From assembly GCF_900107395.1 (NCBI RefSeq), contig NZ_FNPW01000006.1:141686-205685 (forward strand): 64,000 nt of DNA, in the 5' to 3' direction. Below, piece after piece: positions 8,561 through 18,235 of this stretch. The notes below the pieces were generated by a model. It was not told the DNA's origin. It searched no databases and was given only the letters and a program-made list of their open reading frames with translations. Source of the stretch: Pseudomonas sp. NFIX28 (GTDB lineage Bacteria; Pseudomonadota; Gammaproteobacteria; Pseudomonadales; Pseudomonadaceae). Within the stretch, counting starts at the first letter, position 1. Each line of letters begins with the position of its first letter. The position numbers and the translations under genes are program-made.

Positions 8561-8597
8561 TTGGTAAGACGCGACATTTAATTATAAGATCGCGCCT
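8561..8597 (+). promoter_or_regulatory. argF promoter overlapped by ArgR box
   Basis: TTGGTA (8561-8566), 16 bp, then TATAAG (8583-8588) is a plausible promoter. Superposed on it is TT-N8-GCGACA (8561-8576), the reverse complement of the ArgR half-site TGTCGC-N8-AA. A weaker copy, TT-N8-GCGCCT, lies exactly 21 bp on (8582-8597). Position over -35 and -10 predicts arginine repression, as known for argF in P. aeruginosa. Confidence 0.65.
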
Positions 8598-8702
8598 TCC
8601 CCTATTTCGTCGCCCCGTGCGGCTTTCGCCGCAGGTCTCGCCCGTTTCTCGATAAAACAAGGCTTTGAGTATCTGCGGTCTGTTGCAAAAAGGTAGTTAA
8701 TG

Positions 8703-9623
8703 ATGAGCGCAAGGCACTTTCTCTCCCTGATGGATTGCACGCCCGAAGAGCTGGTCAGCGTGATTCGTCGAGGCATCGAGCTGAAGGACCTGCGTAACCG
8801 CGGCGTACTCTTCGAGCCCCTGAAAAACCGCGTTCTTGGAATGATTTTCGAGAAGTCGTCTACCCGCACCCGCCTGTCTTTCGAAGCCGGCATGATCCAG
8901 CTCGGCGGCCAGGCAATCTTCCTGTCGCCACGCGATACACAGCTGGGTCGCGGCGAGCCGATCAGCGATTGCGCCATCGTCATGTCGCGCATGCTCGACG
9001 CGGTGATGATCCGTACCTTCGCCCACAGCACCCTGACCGAGTTTGCGGCCAACTCCCGCGTACCGGTGATCAACGGCCTGTCCGACGACCTGCACCCGTG
9101 CCAGTTGCTGGCCGACATGCAGACCTTCCTCGAACACCGCGGCTCGATCCAGGGCAAGACCGTGGCCTGGATCGGCGACGGCAACAACATGTGCAACAGC
9201 TATATAGAAGCGGCGATCCAGTTCGACTTCCAGCTGCGCATCGCCTGCCCCGAAGGCTACGAGCCCAACCCTGAATTCGTCGCCCGAGCCGGCGATCGGG
9301 TGAGCATCGTGCGCGATCCGCAAGACGCCGTGATCGGCGCCCACCTGGTGAGCACCGATGTCTGGACCTCCATGGGCCAGGAAGAAGAAACCGCCAAGCG
9401 CCTCAAGCTGTTCGCGCCGTTCCAGGTCAACCGCGCGCTGCTCGACCTGGCCGCCGAGGACGTACTGTTCATGCATTGCCTGCCCGCCCACCGCGGCGAA
9501 GAAATCAGCCTCGACCTGCTGGACGATCCGCGCTCCGTGGCGTGGGACCAGGCAGAAAACCGTCTCCACGCACAAAAGGCCCTGCTCGAGTTTCTGGTCG
9601 AGCCGGCGTACCACCACGCATGA
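8703..9623 (+). CDS. argF: Anabolic ornithine carbamoyltransferase
   Basis: A 306-residue OTCase making citrulline from ornithine and carbamoyl phosphate. The carbamoyl-phosphate motif is SSTRTR ([13 protein letters not shown]), the loop HPCQ is in [11 protein letters not shown], and the ornithine-binding/catalytic HCLP is in [14 protein letters not shown] start at the second of two adjacent ATGs ([11 protein letters not shown]), the usual N-terminus of the anabolic enzyme; starting at 8700 would add only one Met. It is the biosynthetic, not the catabolic ArcB, form: short N-terminus, no arc genes, and an ArgR box upstream. The stop overlaps the next gene by ATGA. Confidence 0.96.
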   Translation: MSARHFLSLMDCTPEELVSVIRRGIELKDLRNRGVLFEPLKNRVLGMIFEKSSTRTRLSFEAGMIQLGGQAIFLSPRDTQLGRGEPISDCAIVMSRMLDAVMIRTFAHSTLTEFAANSRVPVINGLSDDLHPCQLLADMQTFLEHRGSIQGKTVAWIGDGNNMCNSYIEAAIQFDFQLRIACPEGYEPNPEFVARAGDRVSIVRDPQDAVIGAHLVSTDVWTSMGQEEETAKRLKLFAPFQVNRALLDLAAEDVLFMHCLPAHRGEEISLDLLDDPRSVAWDQAENRLHAQKALLEFLVEPAYHHA

Positions 9624-10729
9624 GCCAGCCATTACTGCTTAACCTGCGCAATCTCGCCTGCGGCTACCAGGACCAACGGGTCGTGCAGAACCTCAACCTG
9701 CACCTCAACGCCGGCGACATCGGTTGCCTGCTCGGCTCCTCCGGCTGCGGCAAGACCACGACCTTGCGTGCGATTGCCGGTTTCGAGCCGGTGCACGAAG
9801 GTGAGATCCAACTGGCCGGCGAAACCATCTCCAGCGCCGGTTTCACCCTGGCACCGGAGCGCCGCCGGATCGGCATGGTGTTCCAGGACTACGCCCTGTT
9901 CCCGCATCTGAGCGTGGCGGAGAATATTGCCTTCGGCATTCGCAAGCACCCGCAGAAAAACCGGGTGGTCGAAGAGCTGCTGGAACTGGTCAACCTGAAG
10001 AACCTCGGCAAGCGTTTCCCCCATGAGCTGTCCGGCGGCCAGCAACAGCGCGTCGCATTGGCCCGGGCCCTGGCGCCGGAACCGCAGTTGCTGCTGCTCG
10101 ACGAACCTTTTTCCAACCTCGATGGCGAACTGCGGCGCAAGCTCAGCCACGAAGTGCGCGACATCCTCAAGGCACGGGGTACCAGCGCGATCCTGGTGAC
10201 CCACGACCAGGAAGAAGCCTTCGCCGTGAGCGATCACGTCGGCGTATTCCGGGAAGGCCGCCTGGAGCAATGGGACACGCCATACAACCTCTATCACGAG
10301 CCGCTGACGCCGTTCGTGGCGAGTTTTATCGGCCAGGGGTATTTCATTCGCGGCCAGCTGGACAGCCCGGAATCGGTGCAGACCGAACTCGGCGTACTGC
10401 GCGGCAACCGTGCCTACACCTGGCCGCCTGGCGGCGCGGTGGACGTGCTGCTGCGGCCGGACGACATCGTTTATGCCCCGGACAGCGCGCTCAAGGCGCG
10501 GATTGTCGGCAAGAGTTTCCAGGGCGCATCGACGCTGTACCGCCTGCAACTGCCAACCGGCAGCCAGCTCGAATCGATCTTCCCTAGCCACGCCGACCAC
10601 CAGATAGGTGCCGACGTGGGAATTCGCGTGGCCGCCGAACACCTGGTGCTGTTCCAGGCATCTGGCAGCACCGCGGCGCAGCTTCCACAAGCTGAATCGG
10701 GCGTTCGCCGCTACAGCAGCGCCCATTGA
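9620..10729 (+). CDS. ABC transporter ATP-binding protein, Fe(III)/polyamine (FbpC/PotA-like) type
   Basis: A 369-residue ATPase. Walker [11 protein letters not shown]-loop [10 protein letters not shown], signature [15 protein letters not shown], Walker [13 protein letters not shown] and switch His (VTHDQEEAF) are all present. A C-terminal TOBE-like domain (from about residue 285, [13 protein letters not shown]) places it in the carbohydrate/iron/spermidine family. No permease or binding-protein gene is adjacent, so the substrate is unknown and it must pair with partners elsewhere. The ATG at 9620 overlaps the argF stop (ATGA), implying co-translation with argF. The same pair order occurs in P. 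aeruginosa as I recall. Confidence 0.88.
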   Translation: MSQPLLLNLRNLACGYQDQRVVQNLNLHLNAGDIGCLLGSSGCGKTTTLRAIAGFEPVHEGEIQLAGETISSAGFTLAPERRRIGMVFQDYALFPHLSVAENIAFGIRKHPQKNRVVEELLELVNLKNLGKRFPHELSGGQQQRVALARALAPEPQLLLLDEPFSNLDGELRRKLSHEVRDILKARGTSAILVTHDQEEAFAVSDHVGVFREGRLEQWDTPYNLYHEPLTPFVASFIGQGYFIRGQLDSPESVQTELGVLRGNRAYTWPPGGAVDVLLRPDDIVYAPDSALKARIVGKSFQGASTLYRLQLPTGSQLESIFPSHADHQIGADVGIRVAAEHLVLFQASGSTAAQLPQAESGVRRYSSAH

Positions 10730-10743
10730 GCCAGCGAATGCCG

Positions 10744-10767
10744 CAGGCGCCGGTCAGCCGGCGCCTG
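10744..10767. terminator. Hairpin between converging genes (no U tract)
   Basis: A perfect 10-bp GC stem CAGGCGCCGG / CCGGCGCCTG with a 4-nt loop lies between the ABC ATPase and the PhzF-like gene. No T run follows, so it may act as an mRNA 3'-end stabiliser rather than a true terminator. Confidence 0.5.
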
Positions 10768-10772
10768 TGGCT

Positions 10773-11555
10773 TCAATCCAGAATCAGTGTGCCGCTGGCC
10801 ACCAGCGTCGCCTGCCCGCCAATCTTCACCCGCTTGCCTTCCAGCCGACAGAACAACGCCCCTCCGCGCTTCGAACATTGATAAGCCGTCAGGCGAGTCT
10901 TGTCCAAGCGTTCAGCCCAGTAGGGGGTCAGGGCGCAATGGGTCGAGCCGGTCACAGGGTCTTCGTTGATCCCAATGGCCGGGGCGAAATAGCGCGAGAC
11001 AAAATCATGCCGGCCGCCCTGCGCGGTAACGATCGCCCCAGGCCAGGGCAACTTGGCCAAGGCCGCCATGTCCGGCTGGCAGTCGAGCACCGCCTGCTCG
11101 GACTCCAGCACCGCGAACAACTCGTTAGCCCCCAGCAATGCCACGACCTTCGTACCGAGAATGCGCTCCAGCTGTTCGCGACCATCGATCTCGCGCGGCG
11201 CGCGAACCGGGAAGTCCAGCCAGAGCTGCGCGCCTTCGCGACTGACGCTCAAGGGGCCCGACAGACAGATGAAGTCGATGCGTGGCCCCGGCTCGCCATA
11301 AATTTCGAACAGCACATGGGCGCTGGCGAGGGTGGCATGGCCACACAAGGCGATTTCGGTGGTTGGGGTAAACCAGCGGATACGCCAGCCCTGCGCTTCG
11401 CGCACGACAAAAGCGGTCTCCGCCAGGTTGTGCTCGGCGGCGATGCTCTGCATCAACTCATCGGCCGGCCAGGCTTCCAGCCGATAGACCATCGCCGGAT
11501 TACCGCTGAAAGGACGGTCGCTGAACGCATCGACCTGATGAAACTCAAGCTGCAT
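10773..11555 (-). CDS. PhzF-family isomerase/epimerase-like protein
   Basis: A 260-residue protein of the PhzF/diaminopimelate-epimerase fold: MQLEFHQVDAFSDRPFSGNPA, HNLAETAF (catalytic Glu at residue 46, equivalent to PhzF E45), IRWFTPTTEIALCGHAT and a second-lobe INEDPVTGSTHC. PhzF itself isomerises DHHA in phenazine synthesis, but no other phz gene is here. Most chromosomal PhzF-like paralogues have unknown substrates, so I call only the family. The start at 11555 is the conserved MQLEFHQVDAF Met preceded by AAGGAGAAGCG; the long upstream extension in frame is not protein-like. Confidence 0.88.
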   Translation of the reverse strand: MQLEFHQVDAFSDRPFSGNPAMVYRLEAWPADELMQSIAAEHNLAETAFVVREAQGWRIRWFTPTTEIALCGHATLASAHVLFEIYGEPGPRIDFICLSGPLSVSREGAQLWLDFPVRAPREIDGREQLERILGTKVVALLGANELFAVLESEQAVLDCQPDMAALAKLPWPGAIVTAQGGRHDFVSRYFAPAIGINEDPVTGSTHCALTPYWAERLDKTRLTAYQCSKRGGALFCRLEGKRVKIGGQATLVASGTLILD

Positions 11556-11673
11556 AACGCTTCTCCTTGAACATGCCGCGCAAGCATGGGGCCACGCGCC
11601 CAGGCGCCGACAGCCACAGAGAAGGTTCTTTTTCGTCATACAGCACCCATGCCGGGCATGGGTGCCAGGGCGG

Positions 11674-12144
11674 TCAGTCGCGACCGATATCGGCGAATAC
11701 CGCCTGAGTGTGCTCAGCCAGCACAGCGGCGCAAAGCTCGACCTCGAGCCCGCGCCGACCGGCGCTGACGAAAATGCTGGCAAAGGGTTGCGCGCTGTTG
11801 TCGATAAACGTGCGCAGGCGCTTTTTCTGCCCCAGCGGGCTGATCCCGCCCAGCAAGTAACCGGTCGCTCGCTGCGCGGCTGCCGGGTCGGCCATCTCGG
11901 CTTTTTTCACCCCCGCGGCGTGAGCCAGGGCCTTGAGATCGAGACTTCCGACGACCGGCACCACAGCCACCAGCAATTCGCCTTTTTCGCTGCTGGCCAA
12001 CAATGTCTTGAACACCTGCGCCGGGTCGAGGCCCAGTTTTTCCGCTGCCTCCAGGCCATAAGAGGCCGCCTTCGGGTCATGTTCATAACTGTGCACCCGA
12101 TGTTCGGCGCGAACTTTCTTCAGCAGATCCAGTGCAGGGGTCAT
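11674..12144 (-). CDS. ybaK: Cys-tRNA(Pro)/Cys-tRNA(Cys) deacylase YbaK
   Basis: A 156-residue trans-editing hydrolase that removes Cys mischarged on tRNA-Pro. MTPALDLLKKVRAEHRVHSYEHDP, the catalytic-lysine region (AQVFKTLLAS), VPVVGSLDLKALA and TGYLLGGISPLGQKK are all family features, and the length is right. The start at 12144 is the conserved Met with GAGTTGCC upstream. It stands alone, transcribed towards the PhzF-like gene. Confidence 0.93.
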   Translation of the reverse strand: MTPALDLLKKVRAEHRVHSYEHDPKAASYGLEAAEKLGLDPAQVFKTLLASSEKGELLVAVVPVVGSLDLKALAHAAGVKKAEMADPAAAQRATGYLLGGISPLGQKKRLRTFIDNSAQPFASIFVSAGRRGLEVELCAAVLAEHTQAVFADIGRD

Positions 12145-12355
12145 GGCAACTCCATGAGACAGGAAAGGGACAGGAACACTGCCGGCGATTCTAGGATATC
12201 CGTCGATAAAAGGCTCTATTTCAGGACTCATGCCGCCACTCCTGCAGTCACGCAAGCCAGCCAGGCCGCGCTGCTGACGCAAAACCCCGACGGTTTTCCC
12301 AAGATCATTCACACAACTGATAGTTATAAAATGACCAATGGTTCACTTTCGACCT

Positions 12356-12397
12356 TTGACAGTAATGTTTCTTGTCTATATTTTTTCGTTTGCGAAT
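12356..12397 (+). promoter_or_regulatory. glpF promoter and GlpR operator
   Basis: TTGACA (12356-12361) with TATATT (12377-12382, 15 bp) or TATTTT (12379-12384, 17 bp) forms a promoter. Just downstream, the palindrome TTCG-tttg-CGAA (12385-12396) in an AT-rich setting resembles the TTCG-containing GlpR operator. It would block transcription initiation in the absence of glycerol 3-phosphate. Confidence 0.6.
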
Positions 12398-12504
12398 ATC
12401 ATGTGCTAGATCCAACCGCCGTACCCAGCAGTAAGCCGCGCCCAGGATGGGGATCCTGCCAGCGGTGAAAATCGCGCTCAGCGCCCTCCGGGCCAGCGCC
12501 AGAC

Positions 12505-12515
12505 AACAACAAAAA
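12505..12515 (+). promoter_or_regulatory. Candidate Hfq/Crc (CA) motif in glpF leader
   Basis: AACAACAAAAA lies 12 nt before the glpF start and fits the A-rich AAnAAnAA motif that Hfq with Crc binds for catabolite repression in Pseudomonas. The surrounding sequence gives only a weak GAGG ribosome-binding site, so occlusion of translation is plausible. Confidence 0.5.
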
Positions 12516-12527
12516 CCGAGGTTTTCA

Positions 12528-13379
12528 ATGACAACTGCGTTACAACAACCGTCGCTCTCCGGCCAGTGCATGGCCGAGTTCCTGGGTACAGCCTTGTTGA
12601 TCTTCTTCGGTACCGGTTGCGTCGCCGCGCTCAAGGTCGCGGGTGCCAGCTTCGGCCTATGGGAAATCAGCGTCATCTGGGGGATCGGCGTGAGCATGGC
12701 GATCTACCTTACCGCTGGCGTTTCCGGCGCGCACCTCAACCCGGCCGTCAGTATCGCGCTGTGCATCTTTACCGACTTCGAGAAGCGCAAGCTGCCGTTC
12801 TACATCCTCTCGCAGATCGCCGGCGCCTTTTGCGCGGCGCTGCTGGTCTACACGCTGTACAGCAATCTGTTCTTCGATTACGAACAAGCGCACCAGATGG
12901 TCCGCGGTTCCCAAGCCAGCCTTGAACTGGCCTCGGTCTTCTCCACCTATGCCAACCCGGCGCTGTCCACCGCCCAGGCCTTCCTGGTCGAAGTGGTGAT
13001 TACCGCGATCCTGATGGGCGTGATCATGTCCCTGACCGACGACAACAACGGCTTGCCGCGCGGCCCCATGGCACCGCTGCTGATCGGCCTGCTGATCGCG
13101 GTGATTGGCAGCGCCATGGGTCCGCTGACCGGTTTTGCGATGAACCCGGCGCGGGATTTTGGCCCTAAACTGATGACATTCTTCATGGGCTGGGGCGAGG
13201 TTTCCTTTACCGGCGGTCGCGATATCCCGTACTTCCTGGTTCCGATTTTCGCGCCGATTGTCGGTGCCTGCCTCGGCGCCGTGGCTTACCGCGGCTTGAT
13301 CGCCCGGCACCTGCCCAGCGCCGCCCCTGCTCCAACGGAAGCCGAAAAAGCCATTGACGGCAAAGTAAGAACTTCTTGA
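12528..13379 (+). CDS. glpF: Glycerol facilitator (aquaglyceroporin)
   Basis: A 283-residue inner-membrane channel of the MIP family with six membrane spans and two half-helices. The two NPA-type motifs (GAHLNPAVS and GFAMNPARDFGP) are intact, and the Asp after the second NPAR is the glycerol-channel signature. It lets glycerol diffuse in for phosphorylation by GlpK, encoded 78 bp downstream. The start at 12528 (MTTALQQPSLSGQCMAEFLG) places the first helix properly; the in-frame extension upstream includes the GlpR/Crc control region and is unlikely to be coding. First gene of glpFK. Confidence 0.96.
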   Translation: MTTALQQPSLSGQCMAEFLGTALLIFFGTGCVAALKVAGASFGLWEISVIWGIGVSMAIYLTAGVSGAHLNPAVSIALCIFTDFEKRKLPFYILSQIAGAFCAALLVYTLYSNLFFDYEQAHQMVRGSQASLELASVFSTYANPALSTAQAFLVEVVITAILMGVIMSLTDDNNGLPRGPMAPLLIGLLIAVIGSAMGPLTGFAMNPARDFGPKLMTFFMGWGEVSFTGGRDIPYFLVPIFAPIVGACLGAVAYRGLIARHLPSAAPAPTEAEKAIDGKVRTS

Positions 13380-14963
<1,584 letters not shown>

Positions 14964-14990
14964 GCCAGGTCGCGGATTCGTATCGGGTGG

Positions 14991-15145
14991 CCGATCGGGT
15001 GAAAACGTAGCGAGCGAAGGAAAGCCAAGGCAAAAACAGACGAGGACCGGCTGGGGTCGCACCCGACTTTACGTGTTTGTAAATGAGCAGTCCGAGTCTG
15101 TTTTTAACGCAGGATTTCCGAGCGTAGTAGTTTTCACGTGATCGG
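14991..15145. repeat. Imperfect inverted-repeat element, about 155 bp, between glpK and glpR
   Basis: Left arm blocks CCGATC (14991), GTGAAAAC (14999) and AAAAACAGAC (15032) recur as reverse complements at 15140, 15130 and 15096 in mirrored order. The arms are about 50 bp each around a central region of about 55 bp. It resembles a non-autonomous dispersed repeat (MITE-like) rather than a terminator. I have a general memory of similar Pseudomonas intergenic sequences but cannot name the family. Confidence 0.6.
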
Positions 15146-15214
15146 GTAACTGGTCGGGAGTAGATTCCTGCGGCATCATGGGCAAATTTTGCATGGCAGC
15201 CCAAAGGAAGCCCC

Positions 15215-15970
15215 ATGAATCTGCCTCCCCGTCAGCAGCAAATCCTCGAGCTGGTCCGCGAACGCGGCTATGTCAGCATCGAGGAAATGGCCCAGCTGTT
15301 CGTCGTTACACCGCAAACCATCCGCCGCGATATCAACCAGTTGGCGGAAGTGAACCTGTTGCGTCGCTACCACGGCGGCGCAGCCTACGACTCCAGTGTC
15401 GAAAACACCGCCTACGCCATGCGCGCCGATCAGATGCGCGATGAGAAACAACGCATTGGCGAAGCCATCGCCGCGCAGATTCCCGATCACGCCTCGCTGT
15501 TCATCAATATCGGCACCACCACCGAATCGATTGCCCGGGCGCTGCTCAATCACAACCACCTGAAGATCATCACCAACAACCTGCACGTGGCCTCCATGCT
15601 CAGCGCCAAGGACGACTTCGACGTGCTGCTGACCGGCGGCAATGTGCGCCGCGATGGCGGCGTGGTCGGCCAGGCCAGCGTCGACTTCATCAACCAGTTC
15701 AAGGTCGATTTCGCCCTGGTCGGCATCAGCGGCATTGACGAAGACGGCAGCCTGCTGGACTTCGACTACCAGGAAGTGCGGGTTTCCCAGGCAATCATCG
15801 CCAATGCCCGGCAGGTGATCCTGGCTGCCGACTCCAGCAAGTTCGGGCGCAACGCCATGATCCGCCTCGGCCCCATCAGCCTGATCGATTGCCTGGTCAC
15901 CGACCAGCAGCCAGTCCCGGCGCTGACCCAATTGCTACAGCAACACAAGATCCGCCTGGAAGTCGTCTGA
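15215..15970 (+). CDS. glpR: Glycerol-3-phosphate regulon repressor, DeoR family
   Basis: A 251-residue repressor. The N-terminal DeoR helix-turn-helix covers residues 1-57 ([21 protein letters not shown] ... [12 protein letters not shown]), followed by a sugar-phosphate-sensing domain ([28 protein letters not shown]). It is released from DNA by glycerol 3-phosphate. Its place between glpK and glpD matches Pseudomonas glp organisation, and candidate operators lie before glpF and glpD. Its own promoter probably lies within or beside the inverted-repeat element upstream. Ribosome site AGGAAG before the ATG. Confidence 0.95.
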   Translation: MNLPPRQQQILELVRERGYVSIEEMAQLFVVTPQTIRRDINQLAEVNLLRRYHGGAAYDSSVENTAYAMRADQMRDEKQRIGEAIAAQIPDHASLFINIGTTTESIARALLNHNHLKIITNNLHVASMLSAKDDFDVLLTGGNVRRDGGVVGQASVDFINQFKVDFALVGISGIDEDGSLLDFDYQEVRVSQAIIANARQVILAADSSKFGRNAMIRLGPISLIDCLVTDQQPVPALTQLLQQHKIRLEVV

Positions 15971-15982
15971 CCCCCTCCCCCG

Positions 15983-16084
15983 TGTAGCCGCTGCCGCAGG
16001 CTGCGATCGGCCCCGAAGGAGCCGTGCTCTTGAGGGCCTCGGAAGGTCCTACGGACCTTATCGCAGCCTTCGGCAGCGGCTACA
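15983..16084. repeat. REPIN, type A (TAGCCGCTGCC family)
   Basis: Two REP sequences face each other: TGTAGCCGCTGCCGCAGGCTG at the left and its reverse complement (CAGCCTTCGGCAGCGGCTACA) at the right, about 60 bp apart, 12 bp after glpR. Such pairs are mobilised by RAYT transposases and often sit at gene 3' ends. Confidence 0.88.
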
Positions 16085-16208
16085 GCTCCCTCCCGCGGAC
16101 GTCTTGCGTCCGACAATGTTCGTAAATTTTCCTTTCCCCGCCTTTCGATGAGTTTTTTCAATCGAAGGCTGCTGGCTGTCGGCGTGTTTCTGCGCTAACA
16201 TTTTCGCA

Positions 16209-16231
16209 AATGAACATTCATGTTCGATTTC
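16209..16231 (+). promoter_or_regulatory. GlpR operator upstream of glpD
   Basis: GAACAT-tc-ATGTTC (16212-16225) within AT-rich DNA, 30-50 bp before glpD. GAACAT/ATGTTC half-sites match those of E. coli GlpR operators. A supporting TTTTCGCAAA lies just upstream. Confidence 0.6.
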
Positions 16232-16259
16232 AAATATCAAAAGAACACGAGGCCAGCCG

Positions 16260-17798
16260 ATGCCCACTTCCACCTTGCCCGCGCCCCCTCTCTCCGAGAT
16301 TTATGACATTGCCGTGATCGGTGGTGGGATCAATGGCGTCGGCATCGCCGCCGATGCCGCCGGGCGCGGCCTGTCCGTGTTCCTTTGCGAAAAAGACGAC
16401 CTGGCCAGCCATACCTCCTCGGCCAGCAGCAAGCTGATCCACGGTGGCCTGCGCTACCTCGAACACTACGAATTCCGCCTGGTTCGCGAGGCCCTGGCCG
16501 AGCGCGAAGTGCTGCTGGCCAAGGCCCCGCATATCGTCAAGCCTATGCGCTTCGTCCTGCCGCACCGCCCGCACCTGCGCCCGGCGTGGATGATCCGCGC
16601 CGGCCTGTTCCTGTATGACCACCTGGGCAAACGGGAAAAGCTCGCCGGGTCCAAAAGCCTGAAATTCGGCGCCGACAGCCCGCTGAAAGCCGAGATCACC
16701 AAAGGCTTCGAGTACTCCGACTGCTGGGTCGACGACGCCCGCCTGGTGGTATTGAACGCCATGGCCGCCCGTGAAAAAGGCGCCCACGTGCACACCCAGA
16801 CCCGTTGCATCAGCGCCCGCCGCAGCAAGGGCATGTGGCATCTGCACCTGGAGCGCAGCGACGGCAGCCTGTTCTCGATTCAAGCCAAGGCCCTGGTAAA
16901 CGCCGCTGGCCCATGGGTCGCCAAGTTCATCAAGGACGACCTGAAGCTGGACTCGCCTTACGGCATCCGCCTGATCCAGGGCAGCCACCTGATCGTGCCC
17001 AAGCTGTACGAAGGCGAGCATGCGCACATCCTGCAGAACGAAGACCAGCGCATCGTCTTCACCATTCCGTACCTGAACCACTTCACCCTGATCGGCACCA
17101 CCGACCGCGAGTACACCGGCGATCCGGCCAAAGTGGCGATTACCGAAGGCGAAACCGACTACATCCTGAAAGTGGTCAACGCCCACTTCAAGAAGCAGCT
17201 GAGCCGCCAGGACATCGTGCATACCTATTCCGGCGTGCGCCCGCTATGCAATGACGAGTCCGACAACCCGTCGGCCGTGACCCGCGACTACACCCTGGCG
17301 CTGTCCGGCAATGCCGACGAAGCGCCGCTGCTGTCGGTGTTCGGCGGCAAGCTGACCACCTACCGCAAGCTGGCCGAATCGGCCATGGCCCAGCTGGCGC
17401 CGTTCTTCAAGGACATCAAGCCAAGCTGGACGGCGCACTCGACCCTGCCCGGCGGCGAAGACATGACGACGCCACAGGCATTGGCCGAAGCGATTCGCCA
17501 GAAGTTCGACTGGGTACCCAGCGAAATCGCCCGCCGCTGGGCCACCACCTACGGCAGCCGCACCTGGCGCCTGCTGGAAGGCGTAAACAGCCTGAGCGAC
17601 CTGGGCGAACACCTGGGTGGCGGCCTGTACACCCGTGAAGTCGATTACCTGTGCAGCGAAGAATGGGCGGTCAATGCCCAGGACATCCTCTGGCGACGCA
17701 GCAAGCTGGGCCTGTTCACCACACCAGCCGAGCAGGAAAAACTCCAGCACTACCTGCAAAAGGTCGAGCAGAACCGGACCAAGATCGAAGCGGCCTGA
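16260..17798 (+). CDS. glpD: Aerobic glycerol-3-phosphate dehydrogenase
   Basis: A 512-residue FAD enzyme on the inner membrane that oxidises glycerol 3-phosphate to dihydroxyacetone phosphate and reduces ubiquinone. The N-terminal dinucleotide motif DIAVIGGGINGVGIAADA and GlpD signatures (SSASSKLIHGGLRYLE, LIPHRPHLRPAWM-like, TTDREYTGDP, GGKLTTYRKLAE) are present. It has its own GlpR operator and ends at a strong terminator. ATG at 16260 preceded by CGAGGCCAGCCG. Confidence 0.97.
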   Translation: MPTSTLPAPPLSEIYDIAVIGGGINGVGIAADAAGRGLSVFLCEKDDLASHTSSASSKLIHGGLRYLEHYEFRLVREALAEREVLLAKAPHIVKPMRFVLPHRPHLRPAWMIRAGLFLYDHLGKREKLAGSKSLKFGADSPLKAEITKGFEYSDCWVDDARLVVLNAMAAREKGAHVHTQTRCISARRSKGMWHLHLERSDGSLFSIQAKALVNAAGPWVAKFIKDDLKLDSPYGIRLIQGSHLIVPKLYEGEHAHILQNEDQRIVFTIPYLNHFTLIGTTDREYTGDPAKVAITEGETDYILKVVNAHFKKQLSRQDIVHTYSGVRPLCNDESDNPSAVTRDYTLALSGNADEAPLLSVFGGKLTTYRKLAESAMAQLAPFFKDIKPSWTAHSTLPGGEDMTTPQALAEAIRQKFDWVPSEIARRWATTYGSRTWRLLEGVNSLSDLGEHLGGGLYTREVDYLCSEEWAVNAQDILWRRSKLGLFTTPAEQEKLQHYLQKVEQNRTKIEAA

Positions 17799-17814
17799 TC
17801 GCCCTTCCTATATA

Positions 17815-17850
17815 AAGAAGCCCCCGCGCCGCCCGGCCCGGGGGCTTTTT
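17815..17850 (+). terminator. Terminator after glpD
   Basis: GAAGCCCCCG ... CGGGGGCTTTTT, a GC stem followed by a T run, 17 bp after the glpD stop. Confidence 0.9.
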
Positions 17851-17865
17851 CATGGCCGCGGCGTC

Positions 17866-17953
17866 TGTAGGAGCGAGGCTTGCCCGCGATCCGCGCAACA
17901 GGGTGCAACAGGGGCAGCGCGGTGATGCCATCGCGGGCAAGCCTCGCTCCTAC
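17866..17953. repeat. REPIN, type B (TAGGAGCGAGG family)
   Basis: TGTAGGAGCGAGGCTTGCCCG at the left and its reverse complement (GGGCAAGCCTCGCTCCTAC) at the right, about 40 bp apart, after the glpD terminator. Confidence 0.88.
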
Positions 17954-17981
17954 GGGGGGATGAGCCCGGCACGGCTGGGCA

Positions 17982-18026
17982 TTCGGTTTTCCGAACGCGA
18001 CTTTCGGATCGATTCGGATAACCGGA
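17982..18026 (+). promoter_or_regulatory. AauR operator sites upstream of aatJ
   Basis: A perfect TTCGG-N4-CCGAA (17982-17995) and a near copy TTCGG-N4-CCGGA (18013-18026), centres 31 bp (about three turns) apart. A further TTCGG half-site lies at 18003-18007. TTCGG-N4-CCGAA is the motif I recall for AauR of P. putida. They lie about 80-120 bp upstream of the sigma-54 promoter, the normal enhancer distance. Confidence 0.8.
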
Positions 18027-18101
18027 TAAAGACCGCTGAAAATACTCGCCATAAATATTTAATAGCCTTTCAAATCAAGGTCTTGATGCAGAACAGCTGG
18101 C

Positions 18102-18118
18102 CTGGCACGACTCATGCT
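18102..18118 (+). promoter_or_regulatory. Sigma-54 promoter of aatJ
   Basis: CTGGCACGACTCATGCT has the -24 GG and -12 GC separated by the obligatory 10 bp; only the first base of the TTGC box deviates (ATGC). It lies about 118 bp before the aatJ ATG, with activator sites further upstream. Confidence 0.75.
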
Positions 18119-18207
18119 CTACACTCTTCGACGAATGCCTGATGCGCCAACACATCAGGAGCCGTCAAGGCATTCGCTGTATAAGAGAGCCGTCGAACTG
18201 GCTTCAT

Positions 18208-18219
18208 AAAAAAAACAAA
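18208..18219 (+). promoter_or_regulatory. Candidate Hfq/Crc motif in aatJ leader
   Basis: AAAAAAAACAAA five nt before the GAGGAAA ribosome-binding site fits AAnAAnAA. Amino acid uptake is a known class of Crc-controlled functions in Pseudomonas. Confidence 0.45.
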
Positions 18220-18235
18220 TGTCGAGGAAATATTG

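Noticed and set aside
8283..8660. Minus-strand 125-codon frame in the gap before argF
   Set aside because: No ribosome site, Arg/Pro-rich, and it runs through the argF promoter and ArgR box.
10773..11555. Phenazine biosynthesis locus
   Set aside because: Only a PhzF-like family member is present; no phzA-E or phzG neighbours.
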